Positions 17,854 to 26,661 of a DNA stretch of 64,000 bases are shown piece by piece. Numbering within the stretch: position 1 is the first letter of the stretch; every line of letters starts with the position of its first letter. The DNA is from an uncultured Bariatricus sp. GTDB taxonomy: Bacteria > Bacillota > Clostridia > Lachnospirales > Lachnospiraceae. The notes below the pieces were generated by a model, which worked only from the letters and a program-made list of their open reading frames with translations, was not told the origin of the DNA and did no database searches. A program made the translations under genes and the position numbers. The stretch spans positions 1-64,000 of the forward strand of contig CAKRFP010000011.1 of NCBI GenBank assembly GCA_934320645.1, written 5' to 3'.

Positions 17854-18843
17854 CTAGTTCTCCTTTATTGTCAACAGAAGAAGTTCCATGACAAGATCAA
17901 AGTTGACATTGGCGCGCAGTCTCGCCTTTGCTTTCTCAAGTGCTTCCAGAATTGTCTCAATTCCTTCATAAGAGCTCTTTTTCGCACGCTCCCTGATACT
18001 GTCGATCTCTTCACCGAAAATCAGTCTGTCGATATTCATTGTTGCTTTATAGATCAGAACATCACGATACCAGATCATAAGGATGTCCAGATAATCTGTG
18101 ATCTCAATCTTGTAAGCGGAAATCCGTTTCACAGCTTCCACCAGATCACCGAGTTCCATGGTATCGATATTCTTCAGCAGACGAACTGCCTCATCTTTAA
18201 TTTCATTAAAATGCTCAGAGCCTGCCAGCATAGCAGCTTTTCCAATATTGCCCTGTGCAAATGCAGTACACACGTCTGCCTTGTAATCAGGAACCTGAAG
18301 CTGCTCCATCAGATACCTTTTCACAAGCTGATCCTTAATGTTGCGGAGCTTCAGCATAACGCATCTTGAGCAGATCGTTGGGAGCAGACTGTTCGCATTC
18401 TCTGTAAGAAGCAGAATTACCGCATAAGCAGGCGGCTCTTCGATTGTCTTCAGCAGAGCATTCTGTGCCTGTACAGTCATCATATCTGCATCCGGCACAA
18501 TGTAAATCTTGTATTTTCCATTATAAGGCTTCACCTGAATATCCCCATTGATCTGAACCCGGATATCATCTACACTGATGCTGTTCGGCTTTTCATGCGT
18601 TACCCAGATAATATCCGGATGATTGCCGCTGACTGCCTGCTTGCACGAATGGCACTCATAGCACGGTTCTGCTCCGCCCTTTTCGCACTGCAGAGTCTGT
18701 GCAAAAAGACCTGCAAGCATCTTCTTTCCAGATCCCTTCTCGCCGTTCAGAATATAAGCATGTGATACTTTATCTTCTGTAACTGCGTTCTGTATATACT
18801 GAATGATCTCGCTATGTCCTACGACATCTTTAAATCCTGACAT
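17854..18843 (-). CDS. holB: DNA polymerase III delta-prime subunit
   Basis: 329-aa clamp-loader subunit. N-terminal VVGHSEIIQYIQNAV and HAYILNGEKGSGKKMLAGLFA (degenerate P-loop), zinc-type Cys set CEKG-PCYECHSC, TPDADMM-like sensor region (IVPDADMMTVQAQNALLKT) and the IEEPP motif (TIEEPPAYAVILLLTEN). First gene of the operon. Upstream an extended -10 (TGTTATACT on the minus strand, 18877-18882 core) is a possible promoter. Confidence 0.9.
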   Translation of the reverse strand: MSGFKDVVGHSEIIQYIQNAVTEDKVSHAYILNGEKGSGKKMLAGLFAQTLQCEKGGAEPCYECHSCKQAVSGNHPDIIWVTHEKPNSISVDDIRVQINGDIQVKPYNGKYKIYIVPDADMMTVQAQNALLKTIEEPPAYAVILLLTENANSLLPTICSRCVMLKLRNIKDQLVKRYLMEQLQVPDYKADVCTAFAQGNIGKAAMLAGSEHFNEIKDEAVRLLKNIDTMELGDLVEAVKRISAYKIEITDYLDILMIWYRDVLIYKATMNIDRLIFGEEIDSIRERAKKSSYEGIETILEALEKAKARLRANVNFDLVMELLLLTIKEN

Positions 18844-19017
18844 ATTATCACCCTCTTCTTTCTTACTATTCCATTAGTATAACATAAATTTATGCAGATA
18901 CCTAGAGCAAATTCCTGTGGTCTTTCTGAATTATTTCTGAAAATTCTGCGAATTTCGCTTTGTAGGTATGTTGAAATCATATCTTCTGCACACAAACTAT
19001 CTTCTCAATAATAAAAG

Positions 19018-19046
19018 ATGACAACTTTTCCGATATGTTTTATAAT
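19018..19046 (+). promoter_or_regulatory. Sigma-A promoter of sufC-sufB
   Basis: ATGACA (19018-19023), 17-nt spacer, TATAAT (19041-19046). The leader to sufC is about 160 nt. The remaining 18844-19211 divergent region shows no gene. Confidence 0.7.
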
Positions 19047-19211
19047 AAACATGAATATATAAAGCTTCTGTATCCAATGATGTAATCGGATTGCTCCATT
19101 TCCACGCAATTTATTCTTTTGATACTTACATCATACAAGATGTTGGGGTCAAAAGGTATTTTGGCCAGACAAACTTTATATAAGTTTCTTACACAGAAAG
19201 GGGATGAACTC

Positions 19212-19937
19212 ATGCTGGAGGTAAAAAATCTTACATTCCAGGTGAATGAAAACGGAATAGAACGAAGTATCGTAGAAAATATCAGTTTTAACGTAGAAGA
19301 CGGGGAAATGCTGGTGATCACCGGTCCGAACGGAGGTGGCAAATCCACACTTGCAAAAGTGCTGATGGGGATTGACCAGGCAAGTGCCGGACAGATCATC
19401 TTAGACGGAACCGATATCAGTGATTATGATATCAACCACAGGGCAGAAGCCGGAATCGGTTACGCATTCCAGCAGCCACCGCGCTTCAAAGGAATGACGG
19501 TAAGCAAGCTTTTATCACTTGCGGCTGGAGAAGATCTGACAAGAGATGTCTGTTGCAGACTTTTAAGTACCGTTGGACTTTGTGCCAACGAATACATTGA
19601 ACGTGAAGTAGACGGAACCTTATCCGGCGGTGAAATGAAGCGTCTGGAAATTGCAACCGTTCTCGCAAAGCCGCACAAACTCTGTATTTTCGATGAACCG
19701 GAGGCCGGAATCGATCTCTGGAGTTTTTCTATGTTGATCGAACAGTTTGAAAAAATGCACAAAGAGAAAAAGCAGAGTCTTATCCTTATTTCCCATCAGG
19801 AAAGAATCATCCAGATGGCTGACCGGATCATGGTAATCGAAGGTGGAAAGATTGCTTCGATTGGACAGACAGCGGATATCCTTCCACAATTATTAGGAAA
19901 GACAGCAGAGTCTTACAGCTGTCCGAAATGTAAATAA
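19212..19937 (+). CDS. sufC: SufC-like Fe-S assembly ATPase
   Basis: 241-aa ABC-type ATPase. Walker A GPNGGGKST, Q-loop AFQQPPRFKGMTV, signature LSGGEMKRLEIATVLA, Walker B LCIFDEPEAGIDLWSF and H-loop LISHQERI. The DEPEAGIDLWSF variant and the partner SufB/D-type protein identify a SufC relative rather than a transporter ATPase. The frame is open from 19119, but AAAGGGG lies just before the ATG at 19212. It energises scaffold changes in Fe-S cluster assembly. Confidence 0.85.
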   Translation: MLEVKNLTFQVNENGIERSIVENISFNVEDGEMLVITGPNGGGKSTLAKVLMGIDQASAGQIILDGTDISDYDINHRAEAGIGYAFQQPPRFKGMTVSKLLSLAAGEDLTRDVCCRLLSTVGLCANEYIEREVDGTLSGGEMKRLEIATVLAKPHKLCIFDEPEAGIDLWSFSMLIEQFEKMHKEKKQSLILISHQERIIQMADRIMVIEGGKIASIGQTADILPQLLGKTAESYSCPKCK

Positions 19938-19954
19938 CAGGGGAGGAAGATACA

Positions 19955-20881
19955 ATGACTTTATTGGATAAAATTACAGAAAAAGTATTAGCTCAGATCG
20001 ATGACACCGGTTTTACGCAGTCCGGTGCATTCAATTTACGACATAATGGGATCGCGCTCTGCCACGGTGACAGTGAGCATATTAAAATCAAGAAAAAACA
20101 GGACAAGCCGGGAATCGATATTTTCATCGATGGAAAAACAGACGGCGAAGAAGTTCATATTCCTGTTGTTGTTGACGCAAGCGGAATGACGGACGTTGTT
20201 TACAATGATTTTTATGTAGCAGAAGGTGCAAATGTAACCATCGTTGCCGGATGTGGTATCCACAACAGCGGATGTAACGAAAGCCGCCATGATGGTATTC
20301 ATACTTTCCATGTGGAAAAAAATGCAAATGTACGCTATGTAGAAAAGCATTACGGAGAGGGTGAAGGCACCGGAACCCGGGTACTCAATCCTGTTACCGA
20401 AGTTTATCTTGGTGAAAATTCTGTATTTACGCTGGATACTGCTCAGATCAAAGGAGTCGATTCTACGATTCGTGAAAATAATGTACATCTGGAAGCCGGT
20501 TCCAAGCTTTATGTCATTGAAAAACTGATGACACATGGAAAACAGGAAGCTACTTCAAATATGATGGTGGAACTGCTCGGAGAAGGCAGCTCTGCGCAAA
20601 TCGTATCCCGTTCGGTCGCAAAAGGCGAATCCAGACAGGTCTTCCATCCGAGAGCTGTCGGAAAGAACCGTTGCCATGCACATGTTCAGTGTGATTCTAT
20701 TATCATGGATCATGCAGAAGTAAGTTCAATTCCTGAGATCAATGCGAAGCATGTGGATGCGGCTATTATCCACGAAGCTGCGATCGGAAGGATCAATGAT
20801 GAGCAGTTGATCAAGCTGCGGACTCTTGGAATGACGGAAGAGGAAGCAGAAGGGGTGATTATTGAGAACTTCTTGAATTAG
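19955..20881 (+). CDS. SufB/SufD-type Fe-S scaffold protein (short form)
   Basis: 308-aa beta-helix protein of the SufB/SufD family: VHIPVVVDASGMTDVVYNDF, NVRYVEKHYGEG, SRSVAKGESRQVFHPRAVG, CHAHVQCDSIIMD and IHEAAIGRINDEQLIKLRTLGMTEEEAEGVII (quoted in parts) are the typical C-terminal blocks. It is much shorter than the 460-aa SufB of Bacillus and has no SufD, SufS or SufU beside it, so sufC plus this gene match the minimal two-gene SUF (SMS-like) arrangement of anaerobes. 17 nt after sufC with GGGGAGG ribosome site. Confidence 0.82.
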   Translation: MTLLDKITEKVLAQIDDTGFTQSGAFNLRHNGIALCHGDSEHIKIKKKQDKPGIDIFIDGKTDGEEVHIPVVVDASGMTDVVYNDFYVAEGANVTIVAGCGIHNSGCNESRHDGIHTFHVEKNANVRYVEKHYGEGEGTGTRVLNPVTEVYLGENSVFTLDTAQIKGVDSTIRENNVHLEAGSKLYVIEKLMTHGKQEATSNMMVELLGEGSSAQIVSRSVAKGESRQVFHPRAVGKNRCHAHVQCDSIIMDHAEVSSIPEINAKHVDAAIIHEAAIGRINDEQLIKLRTLGMTEEEAEGVIIENFLN

Positions 20882-20917
20882 AGCCATACGTAGCGTGAAA
20901 ATATGACGAAAAAACGA

Positions 20918-21055
20918 AATCCATCTTCGGTATCTGCTTCGTTGCACTAAGCATTCCACCGAGCCTTTGAAAGCATCAATTGTGTCAGCAATGGCTTCCA
21001 CAATTGATTAAGTCTCGGTTCCATAGTGCAAAGGCGCTGATACCGAAGATGGATT
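20918..21055. repeat. Structured palindromic element, copy B
   Basis: Same architecture as 9572-9732. S1: 17 bp, 20918-20934 with 21039-21055 (core CCATCTTCGGTATC / GATACCGAAGATGG). S2: TTGCACTA (20942-20949) with TAGTGCAA (21024-21031). S3: ACCGAG (20958-20963) with CTCGGT (21014-21019). S4: TCAATTGTG (20976-20984) with CACAATTGA (20999-21007), loop TCAGCAATGGCTTC. Conserved unpaired ATTCC lies between S2 and S3 and TCCA between S3 and S2 on the return side, as in copy A. It starts 37 nt after the sufB stop, in a convergent gap before the guanylate kinase-like gene; a T-run follows at 21058, so it may also terminate sufB mRNA. Confidence 0.8.
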
Positions 21056-21176
21056 CCTTTTTTTCTGGATATTGACTCCACTACATTATAAAATCTTATT
21101 TAATAAACTTCATGAATTTCTCAATGAGAAGTTCATATGGACAGGCGGAGCCTGTCTCGCTTGAGTGTTGAAATCT

Positions 21177-21764
21177 CTACTGTTCAAGTATCTTTTTACA
21201 GATTTTTTCAAGGATGTCTTCAAGGTCTGTGTTTTCGTAGCGTTCTGTGATTCCGGCGTGGGCGATGTTTTCTTCGGAGAAATCTTTGGAATCGGCGAGG
21301 AAACGGCGGCACATTTCGGCGTATTTGGGTTCTTTCTGGGTTTTCTCACGGGCGAGGGCGCGGGTTAAGCGCTCTCCGTCTTCTACCTCGATGTAAAGTG
21401 GAACTACTTTTTCGTTTCCAAAATAGGTTTTCAATTTTTCATAGGATTCAAGAGTTCCGATCATGAGATAATCCTGATTTTTTTGTTCAAAATTGAACTG
21501 TCCGTCATCAGCGGTGAAATAGTGCCAGATACCATAAACTGTATTGTAAGCACGTTCTTCAATCAATCGGCCTTCTGTTTTGAACTTTTCAAGTTCAGTT
21601 TCGTCTGTAAAGAAATATTCTTCGCCTTCTTTTTCTCCCTCACGCCGTGGACGGGTTGTATAGATCGTTACATTTTTTAACTGTGGCATTCTTTTTCTCA
21701 GTTCTTTGTAGATTGTGTCTTTCCCCGTTGAACTTTTTCCCATCAGATAATATATTTTACTCAT
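21177..21764 (-). CDS. Guanylate kinase-like protein
   Basis: 195-aa P-loop kinase. P-loop YYLMGKSSTGKDTIYKEL, GMP-site TRPRREGEKEGEEYFF (matches the TTRxxRxGE-x-Y-F block of Gmk) and a lid/C-terminal helical part. Its partner is the PLP decarboxylase, whose stop overlaps its start by 8 nt; in Bacillus the equivalent decarboxylase (yaaO) is next to thymidylate kinase. It is therefore likely a Gmk paralogue rather than the housekeeping gmk beside rpoZ. Confidence 0.8.
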   Translation of the reverse strand: MSKIYYLMGKSSTGKDTIYKELRKRMPQLKNVTIYTTRPRREGEKEGEEYFFTDETELEKFKTEGRLIEERAYNTVYGIWHYFTADDGQFNFEQKNQDYLMIGTLESYEKLKTYFGNEKVVPLYIEVEDGERLTRALAREKTQKEPKYAEMCRRFLADSKDFSEENIAHAGITERYENTDLEDILEKICKKILEQ

Positions 21765-23172
21765 GTTTCCACACCTTTATCTTGCCTTCCGTCTGTATTC
21801 CTTCTATTTGGAGATTCTGTGTTTCATAATAACAGAGAAGTTCTACTGCTTCCCGGCTGATCCGCTCTCCCGGTACGATAACCGGGCTTCCCGGTGGATA
21901 GAGATAAGCGTATTCCAGAGAAATATGTCCTTCGCTTTCCTTCCACGGAATCTCTTCTGCTTCTCCGTCTTCCTCCCGGTCTGCTGCCTCCTGCGGTGTA
22001 AAATACTGCTCCAGTCTCGGAAGCTCTCCGGAAATCTCTGTACTTCCGGAAACGGCTGTTTTTGCTTCCAGCTGACCGTCTATTTCCAGTAACGCAGCTT
22101 TTAACCTGTCCAGTCCTTCCTGCGTATCTGCCACGGTCGTCATCGCAAGTACATAGGTTCCACCGGTCATTTCCATTTCCAGATGATATTCTTTTCGCAG
22201 CCGGTCCGCAAGCTCCGGACTTGTAATATTTGCATTTGCCGTGGAAATCACAACTTTGGAAATATCATAATGTTCTGTACGGAGAATCTGTAAATGCTGT
22301 AATGATTCCAGCTCTTCTCTGAACTTTTGCAGCCTCTCTACATAAAGTTCAAATGCTTCCCCACATTTTCCATCCAGGAAATCCATGCAGGCATCCAGGC
22401 TTGCCATGAAAATATACGACGGGCTGCTGCTCTGCAGCATATCCAGATATTTCTTAATTCTTCTACGATTTGCAAATTTCCCATTGATATGCAGGATTGC
22501 AGTCTGTGTAAGAGACGGCAGTGTCTTGTGCAGACTATTGATCACCACATCTGCTCCCAGATCATTTGCGCGCCCCGGAAATGCCGGATGGAATCCGAAA
22601 TGCGGTCCATGTGCTTCATCTACGATCAGTGGAATCCTATACGAATGTGCCACTTCTGCAATTCCTTTCACATCCGATACCACGCCATCATAATTTGGAG
22701 ATACGATCACAACCGCTTTGATGTCCGGCTCTGCCTCAAGTGCTTTCGCCACGTCCTCTTTACTGATCTCCCCATTCATATGCATGGAAATATCAAACTC
22801 CGGATACACATACCGCGGCACAAGACCATTCATATAGATTGCATGGTAAATGGATTTGTGACAATGGCGCGCCACCAGAATCTTATCTCCCCGGCGCGTA
22901 CATCCCATCACCGCACTTAAAATCCCGGCAGTACTTCCATTTACCAGAAAATGACTCTCCTCTGCCCCGAATACTCTTGCTGCCCTCTCCTGCTCTTCTT
23001 TTAAGATTCCATCCGCATGATGCAGATCATCGAAACCATCGATTTCCGTGATATCCAGATCGTATGGAAGTTCAATTCCAAGAAGTGCCTTGTTTCTCTT
23101 ATGTCCCGGCATATGAAATGCGTAAAAATCACTCTCTGAATATGCTTTTAATTTATCATATAGTCGTTCCAT
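21757..23172 (-). CDS. Orn/Lys/Arg decarboxylase family PLP enzyme (YaaO/SpeA-like)
   Basis: 471-aa fold-type I PLP enzyme. N-terminal FHMPGHKRN, substrate/PLP region LVNGSTAGILSAVM and HCHKSIYHA, DEAHGPHFGFHP, and the Schiff-base Lys in NSLHKTLPSLTQTA. The short Gram-positive form lacks the N-terminal receiver-like wing of E. coli enzymes. The substrate (arginine, lysine or ornithine) is not certain. Start chosen at 23172 (AGAGG 6 nt upstream); the frame is open to 23325 but overlaps the preceding gene and lacks a ribosome site. Confidence 0.85.
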   Translation of the reverse strand: MERLYDKLKAYSESDFYAFHMPGHKRNKALLGIELPYDLDITEIDGFDDLHHADGILKEEQERAARVFGAEESHFLVNGSTAGILSAVMGCTRRGDKILVARHCHKSIYHAIYMNGLVPRYVYPEFDISMHMNGEISKEDVAKALEAEPDIKAVVIVSPNYDGVVSDVKGIAEVAHSYRIPLIVDEAHGPHFGFHPAFPGRANDLGADVVINSLHKTLPSLTQTAILHINGKFANRRRIKKYLDMLQSSSPSYIFMASLDACMDFLDGKCGEAFELYVERLQKFREELESLQHLQILRTEHYDISKVVISTANANITSPELADRLRKEYHLEMEMTGGTYVLAMTTVADTQEGLDRLKAALLEIDGQLEAKTAVSGSTEISGELPRLEQYFTPQEAADREEDGEAEEIPWKESEGHISLEYAYLYPPGSPVIVPGERISREAVELLCYYETQNLQIEGIQTEGKIKVWKHE

Positions 23173-23275
23173 TTTATACCTCTTTAAGTCTTTTAGAAAC
23201 ATCATATAATTTTTCTTCCGAAAACGCAAGCGGACGAAACGGTTCTCCCATTTCGTCCTTTCCATATATTCTGGC

Positions 23276-25498
23276 TTACACAGCCACAATCTCAAACACT
23301 TTCGCCTGGAAATCTCCCTTGTCATTTACACCCTTCTTCCACACACCGGACGCAGAATCTGACAGGATCATTCCGACTTGCATCAGCTCATCGCCATAGC
23401 AGTCATAATCATATCCGCTGACCTTATAAAAGGTATCTTCCTTCAGCCCTTTCAGCTTCAGTCTCACAAACCCGATGTTCACCGGCTGCATCACGCGGTA
23501 ATAGCCAACCAGTGCCTTCTTCTGATCCTCCGATACGATCATCCATGCCGTCTCATTGCCCTCGAACGGACTCTTCAGACGGTAGAAGGTTCCTTTCTGG
23601 ATCAGATCTCTCTTCTCTTTCATGAATACGATCTGTCTGCGAACCTCTGCTTTTTCTTCCTCACTAAGTTTTAAAAGGTCAAGCTCATATCCGAAAGTTC
23701 CAAAATACGCTACATCCGCTCTTGTCTCAATCGGTGTCACACGGTTTGTCTGATGGTTCGGTGATGCTGATACATGACTTCCCATACAGCTTACCGGATA
23801 AACCATCGAGGTTCCGTACTGGATCTTCAGACGTTCAATTGCATCGGTATCATCCGAAGTCCATCCCTGCGGCGCAAAATAAAGCATTCCCGGGTCAAAT
23901 CTTGCCCCACCGCTTGCACAGGATTCAAATAACACCTGCGGGAACCGGCTGGTCAGGCGCTCATACAGCTCATACACGCCGAGAACGTATTTGTGGCAGA
24001 CCTTCCCCTGATACTCTCTGTCATTTCCATTTGAAAACACCTCTGAAAATGTACGGTTCAAATCCCATTTGATGTAAGATACCGGCACTTCTGCCAGAAG
24101 ATTTTCCAGCATATCCCCGATATACTCCCGAACTTCCTTTTTTGAAAAATCAAGAACATACTGATTTCGGCTGTGGCAGATCCGCTTGCCCTGCTCGGCA
24201 AGAAGCCAGTCCGGATGTGCGCGGTACAGATCACTGTCCTTATTCGTCATTTCCGGTTCAATCCAGAGTCCGAATTTTAAACCTTTGGCATTGATCTTTT
24301 CTGCCAGCTCTTTTAAGGTTCCTTTTAATTTTTCCTCATTCGGATACCAGTCGCCTAGCGAAGAAGTTCCATCATTTCTCTTTCCAAACCATCCATCATC
24401 CAGCACAAAAAGCTCCATTCCAAGGTCTGCTGCCGCATCCGCAAGTCCCAGAAGCTTCGGCGCATCAAAATCAAAATAAAATGCCTCCCAGCTGTTGATC
24501 AGGATCGGGCGTACCTTGTCTCTCCAGGTTCCTCTTGCCAGACGGGTACGGTACAGCTTGTGAAATGCCTGACTCATTCCATTCAGTCCGGCTTCCGAAT
24601 ATACCATTACCATCTCCGGTGTCTGGAAGGATTCGCCCTTTCCAAGTGTCCATTTAAATCCGTTCGGATGGATTCCCATCAGCACACGGGCGGTATCATA
24701 GTTATCCACCTCAGTCTGCGCAAGAAAATTGCCACTGTAAACCAGACTGAACCCGTAGACCTGTCCCTGGAACTCGTCTGCATTTTCACGGGCAAGCGCA
24801 AAGAACGGGTTGAACTGATAGCTGCTGCATCCACGCATACTGTAAATGCTCTGGATACCGTAATCCAGCTTATGTCTTCTCACATGACGCTCTCTCGCCC
24901 ACACACCGGCAAGATCGATCATCTCATAATCCTTGTCCGGCAGATCTACACAGGCGCTCATTACAGAGAGAAGTGTAATCTTTTCATCAGAATCACATTC
25001 AAAACGTACACTTCTTGTGATGACAGGAAATGCTTCATAAATCGTATACAGAAGGATAATCTTTGTTCCAATACTTGCATCTTCTAAAACCAGCTCCAGT
25101 GTCTGTGCCTCATCGTCACTTTCTACATAAGTCGCCGGAAGTCCTTCAAGCTTTGGTTTGCCATTGTAAATCTTGTGCTCTTTGTACACAAACTCGACTA
25201 CATGGCTTCCGTTCTCCCGCTCGATCTCATATGCCGGAAAACGCATATCTCCGCAGCCGAAAGTCGGATACTCCTGCTTGATATTCTCCAGTGAGAATGT
25301 AGAATTTCCCTCGAAAGCATACGGCGACATATCGCGCATCGCATATTCAAAAAGGTGACCAAAATCTTCTCTGTGCGTCAGACGTTTTCCGTAGTACAGC
25401 TGTCCCGGCTGGTTGTTGTCAAGGATCTTGATGATATAGCTGATCTCCTGATTGTAAAGATGAAACTCTCTTGTTTTTTCGTTGTATATGATTGGCAT
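23276..25498 (-). CDS. Alpha-galactosidase, glycoside hydrolase family 36
   Basis: 740-aa cytoplasmic enzyme hydrolysing alpha-1,6-galactosides (raffinose, melibiose, stachyose). N-terminal beta-supersandwich domain, then the TIM barrel: LFVLDDGWFGKRN, KFGLWIEPEM, nucleophile Asp in YIKWDLNR (near residue 479), FESCASGGARFD, and acid/base Asp in SDDTDAIERLK (near 549). No signal peptide. ATG at 25498 has GAGGAG 7 nt upstream. No transporter is adjacent, so uptake presumably uses a system elsewhere with the shared MsmK-like ATPase at 14.1 kb. Confidence 0.92.
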   Translation of the reverse strand: MPIIYNEKTREFHLYNQEISYIIKILDNNQPGQLYYGKRLTHREDFGHLFEYAMRDMSPYAFEGNSTFSLENIKQEYPTFGCGDMRFPAYEIERENGSHVVEFVYKEHKIYNGKPKLEGLPATYVESDDEAQTLELVLEDASIGTKIILLYTIYEAFPVITRSVRFECDSDEKITLLSVMSACVDLPDKDYEMIDLAGVWARERHVRRHKLDYGIQSIYSMRGCSSYQFNPFFALARENADEFQGQVYGFSLVYSGNFLAQTEVDNYDTARVLMGIHPNGFKWTLGKGESFQTPEMVMVYSEAGLNGMSQAFHKLYRTRLARGTWRDKVRPILINSWEAFYFDFDAPKLLGLADAAADLGMELFVLDDGWFGKRNDGTSSLGDWYPNEEKLKGTLKELAEKINAKGLKFGLWIEPEMTNKDSDLYRAHPDWLLAEQGKRICHSRNQYVLDFSKKEVREYIGDMLENLLAEVPVSYIKWDLNRTFSEVFSNGNDREYQGKVCHKYVLGVYELYERLTSRFPQVLFESCASGGARFDPGMLYFAPQGWTSDDTDAIERLKIQYGTSMVYPVSCMGSHVSASPNHQTNRVTPIETRADVAYFGTFGYELDLLKLSEEEKAEVRRQIVFMKEKRDLIQKGTFYRLKSPFEGNETAWMIVSEDQKKALVGYYRVMQPVNIGFVRLKLKGLKEDTFYKVSGYDYDCYGDELMQVGMILSDSASGVWKKGVNDKGDFQAKVFEIVAV

Positions 25499-25551
25499 AT
25501 CGTTTCTCCTCATTCCGTATTGTATAACGTTCATTTTTCCGTATTATCTGT

Positions 25552-25581
25552 ATAGTATCACTGTTGGTTTTTCAGCGTCAA
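25552..25581 (-). promoter_or_regulatory. Promoter of the alpha-galactosidase gene
   Basis: Minus-strand TTGACG (25581-25576), 18-nt spacer, TACTAT (25557-25552), about 55 nt before the ATG. Confidence 0.55.
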
Positions 25582-25618
25582 TGATTCCTGCGGATAAATT
25601 TGTAAGAATGTACACTCA

Positions 25619-25660
25619 AAAAAGGGACTCTGTCCTTTCCTAAAAGACATCATCCCTTTT
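25619..25660 (-). terminator. Terminator of the Gld-like/DUF4340 operon
   Basis: AAGGGA pairs with TCCCTT, with GTC/GAC pairing inside; six T follow on the minus strand. 42 nt after the stop at 25702. Confidence 0.65.
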
Positions 25661-25701
25661 CCTTTCTTATCAGACTTATTTAATTTTCTCTTTGTATCCT
25701 T

Positions 25702-26643
25702 CTACTCTGCACTACTGTCCACTTTCCATCCAAGTGCCTTCTCTACCGTATCAATCAACACCCGGCTTACTCTCTGTGAACCGTCCATCTGTACATAATA
25801 GTAGGTCGCGCTGTCATCCTTGCTTCCTACATAGAATGTAACCGTCTTTTCCTTATCATCATCCGACATATCCTTGTAAGTCAGCTCCACCTTCGTCCGC
25901 TGATCCTCCGCAAGCCCATAATCGCCAAGCGTCGCGTCCGTTACATGATAATCTGTACAGTCTGTAAAATAGAATCCGGCAAGCGCTGTTGTGATGCTTG
26001 TTACGGTATCCTTCTGATCATCATTGTCTGTCTCATAGGTTTTCGCCTCTTCACCCGGTTTTGCCACAGTCTCTTTTACAAAGTTATTGGACGTAACGGT
26101 CACAAAGCTGTCCTTCTCTGCAACATCGGCAAGCTGCCATACCATTTCTGAGATCAGATCAGACGATACGGTATACACCTTCTTCGCACCATCTTCCATG
26201 AAATAATAATTCTCTCCTGAGGCATTTCCGATCAGGAATTTATGTGCCTCTCCATCCTTTCCGGTCAGTGTGATCTCATACTCCGGCGAATCAAAACCAT
26301 AATCCGAAAGATCATCCGGATCCTTGATCTCTTTTACCGCCTGGATATCGGAAAATGTATCTTCCATATTTTTCATGGTACTCTCAGTCAGCACAATCGT
26401 TGTGTCCGGTGCATACTCCCAGGTGTCATCCTCTTTTACAAAGGACATTTCTTCCCCGGATGCTTCTTTGTATGCAATGGCCTCCAGCGAATCTGTCTCA
26501 AAAATGTGCACCACTGCATTTTCTTTTTTCTTCTCTTCTTTCTCTGACTTGGACGTATTCCATTTCTTCAGCCCGAAAAAAGTAACGAGCAGAACAATCA
26601 GTACAAGCAGAAGAATTCCTATTGTCCGTGTTTTTTTCTGCAT
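25702..26643 (-). CDS. DUF4340 domain membrane-anchored protein
   Basis: 313-aa protein with an N-terminal membrane anchor (IGILLLVLIVLLVTFFGL) and a long extracytoplasmic domain rich in Asp/Thr/Lys. The DUF4340 pattern is seen in SDYGFDSPEYEITLTGKDG, FLIGNASGENYYFM and YVQMDGSQRVSRV. This family usually accompanies Gld-like ABC-2 transporters and GldG-like proteins, as here (19 nt after the GldG gene). Function unknown; probably an extracellular accessory subunit. Confidence 0.8.
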   Translation of the reverse strand: MQKKTRTIGILLLVLIVLLVTFFGLKKWNTSKSEKEEKKKENAVVHIFETDSLEAIAYKEASGEEMSFVKEDDTWEYAPDTTIVLTESTMKNMEDTFSDIQAVKEIKDPDDLSDYGFDSPEYEITLTGKDGEAHKFLIGNASGENYYFMEDGAKKVYTVSSDLISEMVWQLADVAEKDSFVTVTSNNFVKETVAKPGEEAKTYETDNDDQKDTVTSITTALAGFYFTDCTDYHVTDATLGDYGLAEDQRTKVELTYKDMSDDDKEKTVTFYVGSKDDSATYYYVQMDGSQRVSRVLIDTVEKALGWKVDSSAE

Positions 26644-26661
26644 CTTTTCGCCACCTGCCTT

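Noticed and set aside
9572..21055. Reading the two elements as a MITE with terminal inverted repeats
   Set aside because: The termini differ completely between copies, no target-site duplication is seen, and conservation is internal.
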